In this document: positions 35,992 through 47,037 of the stretch, in pieces
How positions within the stretch are numbered: the stretch's first letter is position 1
Layout: each line of letters opens with the position of its first letter
From: Aristolochia californica
Lineage: Eukaryota; Streptophyta; Magnoliopsida; Piperales; Aristolochiaceae
DNA: 64,000 bases
Direction: 5' to 3'
Assembly: GCA_029961685.1 (NCBI GenBank)
Contig: JARWKL010000006.1
Location: 4,898,001-4,962,000, forward strand
Translations under genes and position numbers: made by a program
The notes under the pieces: model-generated
What the model saw: the letters and a program-made list of their open reading frames with translations, nothing else
What the model was told of the DNA's origin: nothing
Database searches by the model: none

Positions 35992-37140
35992 CAGATAAGG
36001 AAATCATAAGTATATAGACGTGTAAACATATTACTGGTGAAGTAACAGAGGCTGATGAGAATTGTCTATCTTCAGGCCAAAACTTTCAGGAACACTTTAG
36101 ATTGAAAGCACAATTTTAGATAATGTGAGATATTTGATGTTAAACATTTAAAGCCAAGGGAATCTTATGCAAACTGTTTTTCTCAATGATAGCACATCAT
36201 AGAAGTTCAAACAAAGTAGGAACATAGCAGGTAAGAATGAACATATCACTTGAATTGAATATATTCAGCCATTGTAGTGAATGTAACAACACATATGAAA
36301 GCATGATCCATACATTTAAATAAATAATTAACAAAAATATATTTTGTCATGAATTGTACTCTTAGTTATGATGGTTTCTCTTAATCTTCACTAAACGAAC
36401 TCTCAATTATGATTGTTTCTCTTAATCCCAAGTACAACATACAACAATTCATTTAGTGAGAAAAGAGGCTTCATTCAAGAAAACTAGAGATTCATTTTTC
36501 TCTTAGGGCAGGGCTAGGAAGTTTATTTAATTGCTTCCCACAAAATCAAAGTCAAGATTGCTTCCAAGATAAAAGATCATTTTTTTACTAAGAATTGAAA
36601 AACTATAGATAATTTACTTTATTGTGCTCTTCAATGAAGATAAATGCTTCAAAACCTTCAGACATTGCCACAGTGGCTTGAGTCATTTAGGTAACTCATC
36701 TCTAAGTTTTAAACTTTAAAAACAATGACAGAGGTAACCCAAATATAAATTGGGAGAATTGCACTAAATGTGTTAAACAAGAAGAGGGAATTATCAGTTT
36801 CAAGCTTGATGAAACAATTAATTACAAAGCTATATAGACAGTGACGAAAAAACAATCACAAAGTTATCATAATTTTTTATAACAATAAATTTATCATAAT
36901 TAAACCCAAAAATTTGTTCTTTTAAAGATAGAGTTGTGCATACCTATCATAAATTGAAATATACAATAACATAAAATAAAACAAGTAACTATATTGTCTA
37001 CTAGGTCAAAAGAAGATATAAGAACAATTTCCATAAAACAGACTCAACACTAAATTCTTTTTTCTTGAAATTGGTGATTTCTTTATTTCATGAAAATAAT
37101 TACCATGATACAAGAATCGAGCATTCATCAGGGTATAACA
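35992..37140. other. Spacer without recognised features
   Basis: AT-rich sequence. A short duplicated phrase, ATGATGGTTTCTCTTAATC / ATGATTGTTTCTCTTAATC, lies near 36368 and 36410. No gene is supported. Confidence 0.3.
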
Positions 37141-37194
37141 AAGGGAGGGCTTTCTAAAAGCAAGAAACACCAAAAAAAATAAAAATAAAAATTT

Positions 37195-39013
37195 CTTAAA
37201 CTCTCCTTCCTCATAGCTCTTGAAAAAAAATTAAAAATACATTTTATAGAAATAAGTTTCTATGACCTATTAGTGTCTCATGTTTTTTTAAACATTTTTC
37301 TAATTGAAAATTCTTATTAAAAATCATATAATTTTCTAGGTAAGATTTTCCTACCAAGATGGGGTAGAAAACTGTATAGAAATTTTTTAAATAAGTATTT
37401 ACAGTTGATATTGTAATACTTTTAGCATCAAGCAATTATCATTGCAATTTCATGTTTGACATTTTATTTGATTCAAATTTTATCGATAAGTACAATAATA
37501 TATTAGATTGATTATTAATTTTTATTTATTTCCCTAGAAGAGGCAATAAAAGGTCCATTTAACACTCCTATGAAAATTTTAAAATATTTCTTGTAATTTT
37601 CTAATAAGTCACTAATAGTAAAAGGATTTTATTTAAAGTTTTTTTCAGGAATGAGTATCATAGAAAAAATATTTCTAGTTTTTTCTAGAATATAAATTTT
37701 CATTTAGGGGCACTAAGGAGGCCATAGTAAATTTATGGCCAGATTCAAAAATTACAAAACAAGCTAGACAACAATTGGAGTAAAAAAGATTAATATTGGT
37801 GCATTTTAATCCATTGTTGAAATTCAATCCTGAACCTCTCCTATCATTATTTTTTTTAAATGTATGCATAATTTTATATATAATTTATTCGAAGCCACCC
37901 CTACGTGTGAGATCATAAACAAGGAAAAAAAACTCTCTGTCCCTTCCTCATGGCTCTTGAAGAAATTGAAAAGATATTTTAGTAGAAATACGTTTCTAGA
38001 GACTATTAGTGATTTTTTCAATAAATGTTGAAAAAAAAAATTAGTAGAAATATAGAGACAATTAGTGCCTCATGTTTTTTGAAAATATTTTTCTAATTAT
38101 AAATTCTTGTTAAAAAATTATATAATTTTCTAAGTAAGATTTTCTTGCCAAGATGGTCTAGAAAATCGTATAGAAAAAAATTGAATAAGTATTTGACAGT
38201 TGATGATATAATCCTTTTAGCATGAGGCAATTTTCATAGCAATTTTGTGTTTGACATTTTATTTGATTAAAATTTATCGATAAGTATAATAATATATTAG
38301 ATTAATTATTAATTTTTATTATTTCCTTAGAAAAGGTAATAAGAGGTCCATTTAACTTTCCTAAGAAAATTTTAAAATATTTTTTGTAATTTTTTAGTAA
38401 GTCTCTAATAGTAATAAGATTTTATTTAAAGGATATATAGTTTTTATTTGGGTGATTGTAAATTGATAGTGATATTTCATTTAATTTTGTTGTGTTTGAT
38501 TATTGTATGGAGTTTATTCATAATGTTGTGCATTGTATGGAGTGTTTAGACTATTTTATGGAATGTATGGAGTGTATAAACAATTTCATGGAGTGTTTAT
38601 GGAATGTATAGATAATTTTATGGAGTGTTTATGCAGGTATTATGTATATAGATTATGCCCAATTTTAAGTAGAGGTCATGCCGAATTTTATATAAGTATT
38701 ATATAAATAGATTATGCTCAATTTTAAGTAGAGGTCATACCCAATCTTATACATGTATTATATATATATAGGTCATGCCTAATTTTTTTGTAGAGGTCAT
38801 ACCCAATTTTATGTAAAATATATGCATAATTTTATATACAATTTATTTTATATATATTTTTTTGAAAAGTTTTTAATGTATGTTGAAGCTCGAGCTCAGC
38901 TCAAACTTGGTTAAAATTTTTGGGCTCGAGCTCGATAACAATTTTAGGCTTGAGACGAGGTTCAACTCGAACATAAGCAGGTTCGGGCTCAGCTCGGCTC
39001 GATGCCACCCCTA
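37195..39013. mobile_element. hAT-like non-autonomous sequence, related to 56129-57858
   Basis: Two diverged copies of a 450-500 bp block lie in direct order (about 37195-37640 and 37925-38430). A third copy is inside the 56129-57858 element (56670-57150). The second copy continues through a TGGAGTGTTTATGGAATG minisatellite (38510-38640), a 55-65 bp GTAGAGGTCAT repeat (38645-38820), and a CTCGAGCTC-rich end that closes GATGCCACCCCTA at 39013. That end matches the right end of the 56129 element. A GCCACCCCTAC motif also lies at 37894. The left end and target duplication were not found. Confidence 0.6.
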
Positions 39014-40541
39014 ATTAGAGCAATTGATTTGATTACTGTGAGCACATAGAAACAATCTTCCTTCTCTCAAGTCAGTAATTCTTCCAAAAAATGAGATTTC
39101 TTCAAATTATTGTTGATTGAAGGTAAAATTTCGATTTTTCTTTCTTAATTTGTGCCATAACCTTGGGGTTAATGGCTTGTGTTTTCGATTGAGCAGTTAT
39201 CTATGGTATTTGTGCCCCTAAAGGGTTGTTAGTATTGTGCTTTCAATGTCTGATTTAAGTAAAGTTGTCTCTTTGCTAAGAGATGGTATATATTCAAAAG
39301 GGAGGGATGCAATTATAAGTACTACTGAAAAACTTGGTGGATCAAACTACTTAAGTTGGGGTAGACCTCTCAAAATCTACCTTCAGGTAAATCTTCTTAG
39401 CAGATTTGGACAATTCTAGAATCACTTAATGCATAGGAGAGTAATATGTTGAGACTCTATTAGTTGTATCCCCATATGTTTACTCTAAAAAAGGGAGATA
39501 GGTATGTGATTGATTACTTTTGTGAGTTCTAAGGGATTCTATAGGAAATTGAGATGTATCATCCATTCACTACAAATGAAACAAAGGGAGATAGGGATTC
39601 TATATAGATTATGCCCAATTTTAAGTAGAGGTCATGCCGAATTTTATATAAGTATTATATAAATAGATTATGCTCAATTTTAAGTAGAGGTCATACCCAA
39701 TCTTATACATGTATTATATATATATAGGTCATGCCTAATTTTTTTGTAGAGGTCATACCCAATTTTATGTAAAATATATGCATAATTTTATATACAATTT
39801 ATTTTATATATATTTTTTTGAAAAGTTTTTAATGTATGTTGAAGCTCGAGCTCAGCTCAAACTTGGTTAAAATTTTTGGGCTCGAGCTCGATAACAATTT
39901 TAGGCTTGAGACGAGGTTCAACTCGAACATAAGCAGGTTCGGGCTCAGCTCGGCTCGATGCCACCCCTAATTAGAGCAATTGATTTGATTACTGTGAGCA
40001 CATAGAAACAATCTTCCTTCTCTCAAGTCAGTAATTCTTCCAAAAAATGAGATTTCTTCAAATTATTGTTGATTGAAGGTAAAATTTCGATTTTTCTTTC
40101 TTAATTTGTGCCATAACCTTGGGGTTAATGGCTTGTGTTTTCGATTGAGCAGTTATCTATGGTATTTGTGCCCCTAAAGGGTTGTTAGTATTGTGCTTTC
40201 AATGTCTGATTTAAGTAAAGTTGTCTCTTTGCTAAGAGATGGTATATATTCAAAAGGGAGGGATGCAATTATAAGTACTACTGAAAAACTTGGTGGATCA
40301 AACTACTTAAGTTGGGGTAGACCTCTCAAAATCTACCTTCAGGTAAATCTTCTTAGCAGATTTGGACAATTCTAGAATCACTTAATGCATAGGAGAGTAA
40401 TATGTTGAGACTCTATTAGTTGTATCCCCATATGTTTACTCTAAAAAAGGGAGATAGGTATGTGATTGATTACTTTTGTGAGTTCTAAGGGATTCTATAG
40501 GAAATTGAGATGTATCATCCATTCACTACAAATGAAACAAA
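38645..40541. repeat. Perfect direct duplication, 941 bp, period 956 bp
   Basis: 38645-39585 and 39601-40541 appear identical by eye over their full length. About 15 bases of filler (GGGAGATAGGGATTC or similar) lie between them. The unit contains the right end of the hAT-like sequence, a copia leader and the first 47 residues of a copia gag, so those features appear twice (39237 and 40193). Confidence 0.9.
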
Positions 40542-41100
40542 GCTTTGCGAACAACATGGTGAACTATATGTGGCTAAATTTCTGTATGGTTAGTATGATG
40601 CAGTTAGGACCCAAGTTCTTCCAGCCATAGATGTACCATCACTTCACAAGGTGTTTAACCGATTTATTCAGGATGAAAGATCTATAATTCCACCTAGTAG
40701 CAAAGGCGATAAAGACACAAAAGTTGTTGCTCTTATTATTTAGCTAGCATATTAGTGCTCAGATTCTAGAGGTGGACATGGTCAAGGTCGTAATGGTAGG
40801 AGTAGAGATAATATATGCTTGAGGCAAAAGTCATGGAAAGAGTAGTGGATAGGAGGTGTGCTCATTGTTGGTGCACCAACCATTACTTAGGTAAGCGTTG
40901 GGACATGTATGGCACACCAACCTGGGCAAACTCAAGCACTAAAGGAAATGGGCAACCTCTACTTATTGTGTCGTTTGGAATTGTTCTTGGTGCACTTGAT
41001 GAGCTTTGGGAGCTAGCTCAACGTATGGCTCAATTGGTTACGTCTTCCTCGTTTGTGAATCAGACTATTCCCTCTGGTACTTCACTATTGCCAATTTAGA
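39237..41100 (+). pseudogene. Ty1/copia gag remains (5' part duplicated)
   Basis: Gag starts MSDLSKVVSLLRDG and includes KLGGSNYLSWGRPLKIYLQ, the gag entry motif of plant copia elements. It occurs at 39243 and again at 40199 through the tandem duplication. From the second copy the gag continues in several frames. It includes LPAIDVPSLHKVFNRFIQDE near 40620, a Gly/Arg-rich patch (RGGHGQGRNGRS) near 40770, and a zinc knuckle near 40860 (CAHCWCTNHYLGKRWDMYG) in which the last Cys is Arg. Multiple stops are present. Nothing of pol follows; at 41205 an opposite-strand LTR begins. Confidence 0.75.
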
Positions 41101-41204
41101 TATGTTTGCATTTCATGCAACTTTAGTCTTTTCATGGGTCATTGGTTTGGTGCTTCTTTGCACATGTTAGGTATGGTTAATTTTTTTTCTTCACTTAACC
41201 AATT

Positions 41205-43190
41205 TGTTCTAAAAAAGTAAAAAACTTCATTGACTTGATGCAATTTGAGTACAATGAGCCTCTATTTATAATAGAGGAAACAAGTAGAATCCAATTACAA
41301 CTAAACTATCTTTATCCCAGTTACACCCAAAGTTAAACACTAAAGATATGTCCTAGGACAATTGAACATAAATAGAAGACTAACATAACTAAAACACGTT
41401 TAGCTGAGACTCTTCTGTGAGGCCTTCTCCTATGGTAAGGCTCCACCGTATTATTTTTGGCTCTGTGAAACTTCTTAGTTTTTGGTTCTTCAACACTCCC
41501 CCTCAAACTGGAGTTTATAACTTCAAAGTGCAATGAAAAGGATCATTGGTCCTCAATCTTTGTCTTCAATCTTCATTGGTTAATTTTTTTTCATAAATTT
41601 TAAATCTTCATCATTTTTCTCCCCTTTTCTTGAATATTTTGGTTACATAAAAATTACCACAACATGTATTACCTTTTCTTTGGACTTCTTCTACTTCTCT
41701 CCCTCATGCTAGGATAAAAAGGAAATAGAGACCCAACTTGATCAAAATACAATGTGGGAGAAGAAAATCACTCTTAGCCGTATGACAAATCTCCATACAC
41801 CAGTCAAAACAATCATAATCTGAAACACACTCCACTCAATTTTAAAGGCCGAAAAATGGCCCAACTTTAGGGTTTAACAAAGAGACCACTCACTGTTTAA
41901 GGGTAGCTCAAACACAAATCACCTCTTGGGTGAAAAATAAAAAGATTTCACTCAAGCTGGATGTTGGGCACACGCCTATACTTTTTAAGTAGTGGGTTTA
42001 GGCATTACTCTGAAGTGATGAAAACACAAGAAGATAAACTGAAGAAATACTAGAGGAAAACAACTTTAACTTGAAGGATGCGATTATGCAACATTCATAC
42101 GTCCAAAAGAATTGAAAATATGACCGTTTTAAAAAAAAACTAGGGGAGACTATAACGATAGAACTTAATAAATTTGACCAAGCATAACTTTTTTGGGGGT
42201 GATCACAATTTTCGGAGTTGATGATGTGTAAGATACACAACCAAGTAACAAAAATGCAAAACTTGAAAACAACATCAAAGTAGGAAATTTTTACATACCT
42301 TGAACAAGCACATCATGGAGTGATTAATTTTGACAAAAAAAATCTCTGATTAGAAGAGAAATTTGACAAAAAAACCTAGGATTCTAGGAGAAATGAAACT
42401 CAATTCATGACAATAGATGATCAGATAATAGGAGAGAAAATAGGGGGACAAAAGAGATTTTCAATAGAATTGACCTTTAATACTTATGATATAAATATCT
42501 CACACAATATAGATCAAAATCACAAATTGTTTATTTCTTAAGAAACTAGCCTCAAAGAGATTTAATTTGATGCATAATTTGACATAAAAATCTTCGTTCT
42601 TGAATATTTTGTGACCTCTTAATTTTTTTCATTATCTAGCTTGATGGTTTCCTCTCCAATGCGAATATCTCCTTACATATAAATCAGATTGACATGAAAT
42701 TTTCTCATCTTGACACTAGATTTCGATAAATTTCATTCAAGTATAATATTTCTTCATAAAATATGCTTCTTTTGATAGAATGAATCTAATTAGATTTCAG
42801 AGTTTGTAATATGGTGGAACTAAGTACTCTTTTTTCTTTGGCTAGCATGACCATTTACTCTTCCGATATTGATATCTCCCTTTAGAAAACTCAAATTGAG
42901 AATTTGTTTAACAGGTAAAAAAAGATGTAAAGATATTTATTTTGGCATATAATTTTCCATAAAAAGTCTCATTCTTGATGGCTTAAAATGCCTAAAAAAT
43001 TGAAGTTTTCTCCTGCTATCAAACCTCTATAGCGGTCTGACCTTTGCTACTTAAAATATCGATTTCTCTTCGTAGAAAAATCTAATTGCCAAAATTTATT
43101 TTGCGTTGGAAAGTAGACTCAAAGATATTTTTGTCAATATATAATTCTCAATACAAAAAGTTCAGTAGGGAGGTGTGAACACCAAGAAAA
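41205..43190 (-). mobile_element. Non-coding LTR element, copy C (3' LTR and interior)
   Basis: The LTR spans 41495-41205 on the minus strand, starting TGTTGAAGAACC. It is preceded by the purine tract TTGAGGGGGAG (41507-41496). Inside, CTATTTATAATAGAGG matches the TATA region of the other LTR copies. The interior (41508-43190) is AT-rich and non-coding. Its 42940-43190 end resembles the leader of copy B. The 5' LTR was not found. Confidence 0.65.
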
Positions 43191-43273
43191 TAACAGGTAT
43201 ACGGATAGGAAACAAAAAAAATATATTTAATTTTATTATATCTAAATGCAAGAGTGAGAAGGTAGAATGAGAA

Positions 43274-43289
<16 letters not shown>

Positions 43290-43306
<17 letters not shown>
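43290..43306. repeat. GA microsatellite
   Basis: An uninterrupted AG repeat lies within about 43279-43308. Confidence 0.7.
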
Positions 43307-43310
<4 letters not shown>

Positions 43311-43448
43311 TGAACACGTGAGTGAAAATGAATTCACTAGCTTTAGGGAGTGATTTGACTTTCACTCATTTTTCTTAAGAATCCTTGCCATCTACAGTGC
43401 CCACTAATAGGTTTTGGGTTATTTTCACTTGTGGTAGTACCTAACCTT

Positions 43449-43931
43449 AGGACATGTTTGAAAACCACCAAAAAGAAGAAAAAAAAAAGGGGTGAAAAAG
43501 TTATTTTACAATGTTTGGCAATATATATTCTTGAAGAGAAAAGAAAATATGAGAGAAACCTTCTTTCTCTCTTAGTTGATACTTGATAGACTTTCTCTCA
43601 AAAGAACATAAATTTTGGAGAGAAAAAAAAAGAGAAATTACATAATTTTTTTATAGATAATAAAAATTATTAAAGCTAAAATAAAATTATCTACAATAAT
43701 TTAATACTTATATATTAAAGTTCTTAAGCTTGTATATAACTTTAATTATTAAAAAATTAAAAATTACTAATTTTTATTTCTTTTTTATTTTCCATGTGTA
43801 TCCAAAATAAAAGAAAAAATGTTTCTTTTTTTTATTTTCTTTCTTATTTTCCATAAGCTTCCATAGAAGAGAAAAAAAAACTTCTTTTTTTCTTTTTTTC
43901 TCTTCACTTTTGGTATTCCAAACATATCCCT
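43449..43931. mobile_element. Terminal-inverted-repeat MITE, superfamily unassigned
   Basis: The left end reads TTAGGACATGTTTGAAAACC. The right end, read inward on the other strand, is TTAGGGATATGTTTGGAATA. They agree at most positions over about 27 bases. The interior of about 480 bp is very AT-rich, with A and T runs and no coding sequence. TTA/TAA at the ends would fit a Tourist-like element, but no clean direct duplication could be fixed. Confidence 0.6.
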
Positions 43932-44398
43932 AATATTCTTTCCCACTAATTTTTTTTTTTTTTTACTATCTTCCTTTCATTTATCTCCGGTTTCAATTGT
44001 ACAAAATGGGGTCCAACTAATTGGCCATATGGTAGGTAACACTTGGAAGCTGATCTGCCCTGACTTAATTGACCTAAGTAAGAAATCTAGCTTTCAATTT
44101 TACCTTTATAGTGAAGGCACTCCATGTCACTTCTCCTCAGCCAAGTCAATCAATTTTTTGTTACCTTTTTATTCTACCTTTGTAATCCGGACCACGAACC
44201 ATGTCCAATTGAACCTAATACAACCAATAGGTCCGGACCCATTTTTGTAGGTATGAGCTTCGCCTTCAAAATATAAATAAAACTATATAAAAAAAAATAA
44301 AAAAAAGAGTTCGAGTTCTGCGTGTACCTGGCACAGGGGTTCAGTCAGCTGAACCGGTGCGGTTATGATTGGTCGAATGAACTAACCGGCTAGGTCTG

Positions 44399-44424
44399 AA
44401 ACCCTAATTCTATCACTATAAATA
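44399..44424 (+). promoter_or_regulatory. Telo box plus TATA box of the snoRNA gene
   Basis: AAACCCTAA (44399-44407) is followed ten bases later by TATAAATA (44417-44424). In plants the telo box is typical of promoters of translation-apparatus and snoRNA genes. Spacing to the first snoRNA (44611) leaves room for a leader of about 160 nt. No site II element (TGGGCC/T) was found upstream. Confidence 0.6.
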
Positions 44425-44610
44425 AGCTGTTTCGTATACCAAGGGTTTGTAGGTTGAGCGTTTCTTCTCTGGCGCTCAGGCCGTCGACTTGGTTTGGGAG
44501 ATCGTTCTATCCGTGGATTTCTGGTCTGCAAGTTTCTGCTCGGTTTTCAATTCGCTCTTATTCGTATTTGTTTTCTCTTTTGTCATCTATTATAGGGCGA
44601 AGTTAGAGAA

Positions 44611-44712
44611 GATTGCGGTGATGACTCATTAAATTCAAGCTCAACAGACCGGATTGCAGGTCTTTCTTTTCTGAGGATTTGCATGTCGAACAACCCGCTG
44701 AACTGAGCAATC
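44611..44712 (+). ncRNA. C/D-box snoRNA 1 (25S rRNA guide candidate)
   Basis: Terminal stem GATTGC (44611-44616) pairs with GCAATC (44707-44712). The C box GTGATGA is a perfect match at 44618-44624, and the D box CTGA is at 44703-44706. The sequence TCAAGCTCAACAG (44635-44647) is complementary to the highly conserved large-subunit rRNA stretch CTGTTGAGCTTGA. It is followed by a CAGA that can act as a D' box. A second CTGA lies at 44671-44674. C/D snoRNAs direct 2'-O-methylation by fibrillarin in the nucleolus. The exact target base is not claimed. Confidence 0.75.
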
Positions 44713-44840
44713 TACTTTTACGCCTTTTTTTTTCTGTTCTTAGTTTCTAGTGTCCGTCCTTTTTTAAACGATTATGGCTTTCTTCTTTTCCTCTTCATTG
44801 TTTTGGTTTTCAAAATCGCGTCTTTGGGGGAAGTGTAGAG

Positions 44841-44937
44841 GTTGCAATGAGGATAACAAGCTCCCTCTTCTGAAATTGAGTTGAGGACAATCGCTGGCAG
44901 AATCGAACCTAATACTCTCTCGCCACCACTGAGCAAC
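44841..44937 (+). ncRNA. C/D-box snoRNA 2
   Basis: Terminal stem GTTGC (44841-44845) pairs with GCAAC (44933-44937). The C box ATGAGGA (44847-44853) has one mismatch to RTGATGA. The D box CTGA is at 44929-44932 and the D' box CTGA at 44870-44873. The guide before D' contains GCTCCCTCT, complementary to the conserved 18S rRNA stretch AGAGGGAGC. It is 128 nt downstream of snoRNA 1 in the same orientation. Confidence 0.6.
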
Positions 44938-45037
44938 TTAAGGTTTTCCTCCGTGAGTGTTTTACATTTCTCTTGTCTGTTTTTTTTAACAATTTCGTCT
45001 CTTATGTGTTCTCTTTTTATTCACAATGCGAAGTCTG

Positions 45038-45123
45038 CAGATGAAGATGAAGTAAAAAGCTATTATCCAACACTTGATCTGACGATTTTCTCAGTGATGT
45101 TAATGAATTTGCTTCTGAATCTG
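45038..45123 (+). ncRNA. C/D-box snoRNA 3 (weaker)
   Basis: Terminal stem CAGAT (45038-45042) pairs with ATCTG (45119-45123). The C-box-like AAGATGA is at 45044-45050 (one mismatch). The C' box-like GTGATGT is at 45094-45100, the D' box CTGA at 45079-45082 and the D box CTGA at 45115-45118. I did not recognise a target for its guides. Position and orientation in line with the two units upstream support it as the third member of one transcript. Confidence 0.5.
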
Positions 45124-46074
45124 TTGTCTTTTCATTCGTTTTTTCAGTCGTGATCCGTTCTGTGTTTTTTCATTTTGTTGTTTGTATCAAACGAAATCAT
45201 AGGACACCTTCCTACACAGCTGTTTTTTAGTGCAGGTAGGGTTCGTCTATTTCCCGTCCATTTTCTTGTAAGGGGCTTAGTAAAGAAATTATTATTAAGT
45301 AACAATAAGATAATGATTAAATTTTTTTTTACTAGTTATTTTTTATTTTTGAAAGTGAATAAACAGTGAAAGTTAATTTAATATAATAATAAAATATATC
45401 AACAAAATAAATAACTAAATAGAATATGTTTATTAATAAATTAAGATTTGTAGTTTAGTTAAAATTAATAAAATACTTAAATAAAAGTATGCTTTTATAA
45501 TGTCTTGATGTATTAATTATTACTCTTAAATTACTAATTTAATATAATATTAATAGTAATGAATATAATAAATAATTAAATAGGTATTCTATTAATAAAT
45601 TAATATAAATTGTAATTTATTCTAAATTAATCCAATAATTACAAATTAAAACTAATAGGTTAGTATTCCTCTAGGTACGTATGCCTAGCCACTTGTCTAG
45701 GTTGAAATTGGTACCTTTAGTTGGTGGATGGTGTTAAATGCATTTTGAACTTGTGAGGTGGGAGTGATCTCCTCCACCGTTAATTGCTCTTACTACACCA
45801 TTAAAAGGTGTTCTTGAGTGTTGGTGTAACCATAGAAGAGTGACATGAACCACCAAATTTGTTGTGCGAAATATGAGAGAGATTAATGTTGAGAGGTGAG
45901 TTTTTAGCATATTCTTGGAGTTCTTTTAAAGGACTTTTGCATCTTCTATGAGTTCTAATATCAATAAGAATGTGTTTTACTCATTGTGTCTTATGGTATG
46001 ATTTAGTGATGATAAAATTTCATTCATGTAGGGCCAATTCTAATAGACTTATGATATTTAATGAGCGATCCTCA
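45124..46074. other. AT-rich spacer before a copia element
   Basis: No gene is seen. 45300-45650 is extremely AT-rich. The expected 5' LTR of the copia element that starts at 46075 is not here, because nothing resembles the LTR at 50119. Confidence 0.35.
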
Positions 46075-46791
46075 ATGGCATCCAATTTTTCTTTAGATTT
46101 CTTCCCGTTTAACACATTGATTCATATGATCACCATCAAGTTTTAATCTTCAAATTATCTCCTCTGGAAGAATCAATTTCTTCCCTTGCTTGACAGTCAA
46201 GGTTTGTTGGGCCATGTAGACGGCATTCTTGTGCCACCACCTCCATTTGAGTCTCCCACCTCTCGGACGCCAAATCCCAAATTTCTGGCATGGAAGGCGA
46301 CAGACCAACGCCTTCTCAGTCTTCTACTGTCGTCTCTCTCAAAAGAGGCCATGGCAGATGCCGTTGGCTTGACCACATCCCGTGAGGTGTGGATTGGCCT
46401 CGAAAACATCTTCAGCCACCGATCAAAGGCCCGTGAGATTCGTCTCAAAGACGACCTCCAACTGATGAAGCGCGACACTTGTCCGGTCAGTGTCTATGCT
46501 CGAGCTTTCAAAGCTCTGTGTGACCAGCTTCACGCCATTGGGCGTCTCGTCGACGACACCGACAAGGTATGTTGGTTTCTTTGCGGTCTTGGCCCCAATT
46601 TCTCCAGTTTCTCCACTGCTCAAATGGAGCAAACAACTCTCCCCTATTTTTTGGACCTCATTTCGAAGGTAGAAAGCTTCGAAATTTTTCAAAAGTCGAT
46701 GGAATTACCGGCGACCTCCACTGCTGCATTCACGGCAAATGAGACCTCCTCTTCCCGTTTTGGCAACTCCTCTCGCCCTAATCGCAGTTGA
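46075..46791 (+). pseudogene. Copia gag
   Basis: The frame from ATG 46075 (MASNFSLDFF) is interrupted by one TAA at about 46144. It then reads SSNYLLWKNQFLPLLDSQG, followed by the gag core (LLSSLSKEAM, TSREVWIGLENIF, RSKAREIRLKDDLQ) to 46791. This is the UBN2-type gag of plant copia elements. A zinc-knuckle region follows but is frameshifted. One stop codon separates it from an otherwise long open frame. Confidence 0.8.
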
Positions 46792-47037
46792 GGACACAAT
46801 CACAACTGAAACTTTGGCAATGGCACACGCAGCTCCTCCAGCCACGGCCACAACGGTGATTTATCTCACGGTCAGGGTCGTTCCAACCCTACCCATCGTT
46901 GTCGACCACCATGATGCCAGATTTGCCGTCAGGACGGCCATTAAGCCAATCGATGTCACCAGAGGTATTCTCCGTAGGAGGAATCAACGCAGCTTGCCGA
47001 AAATTTCAATTCGACACTCTCTCTGTCCGAACCAAAT

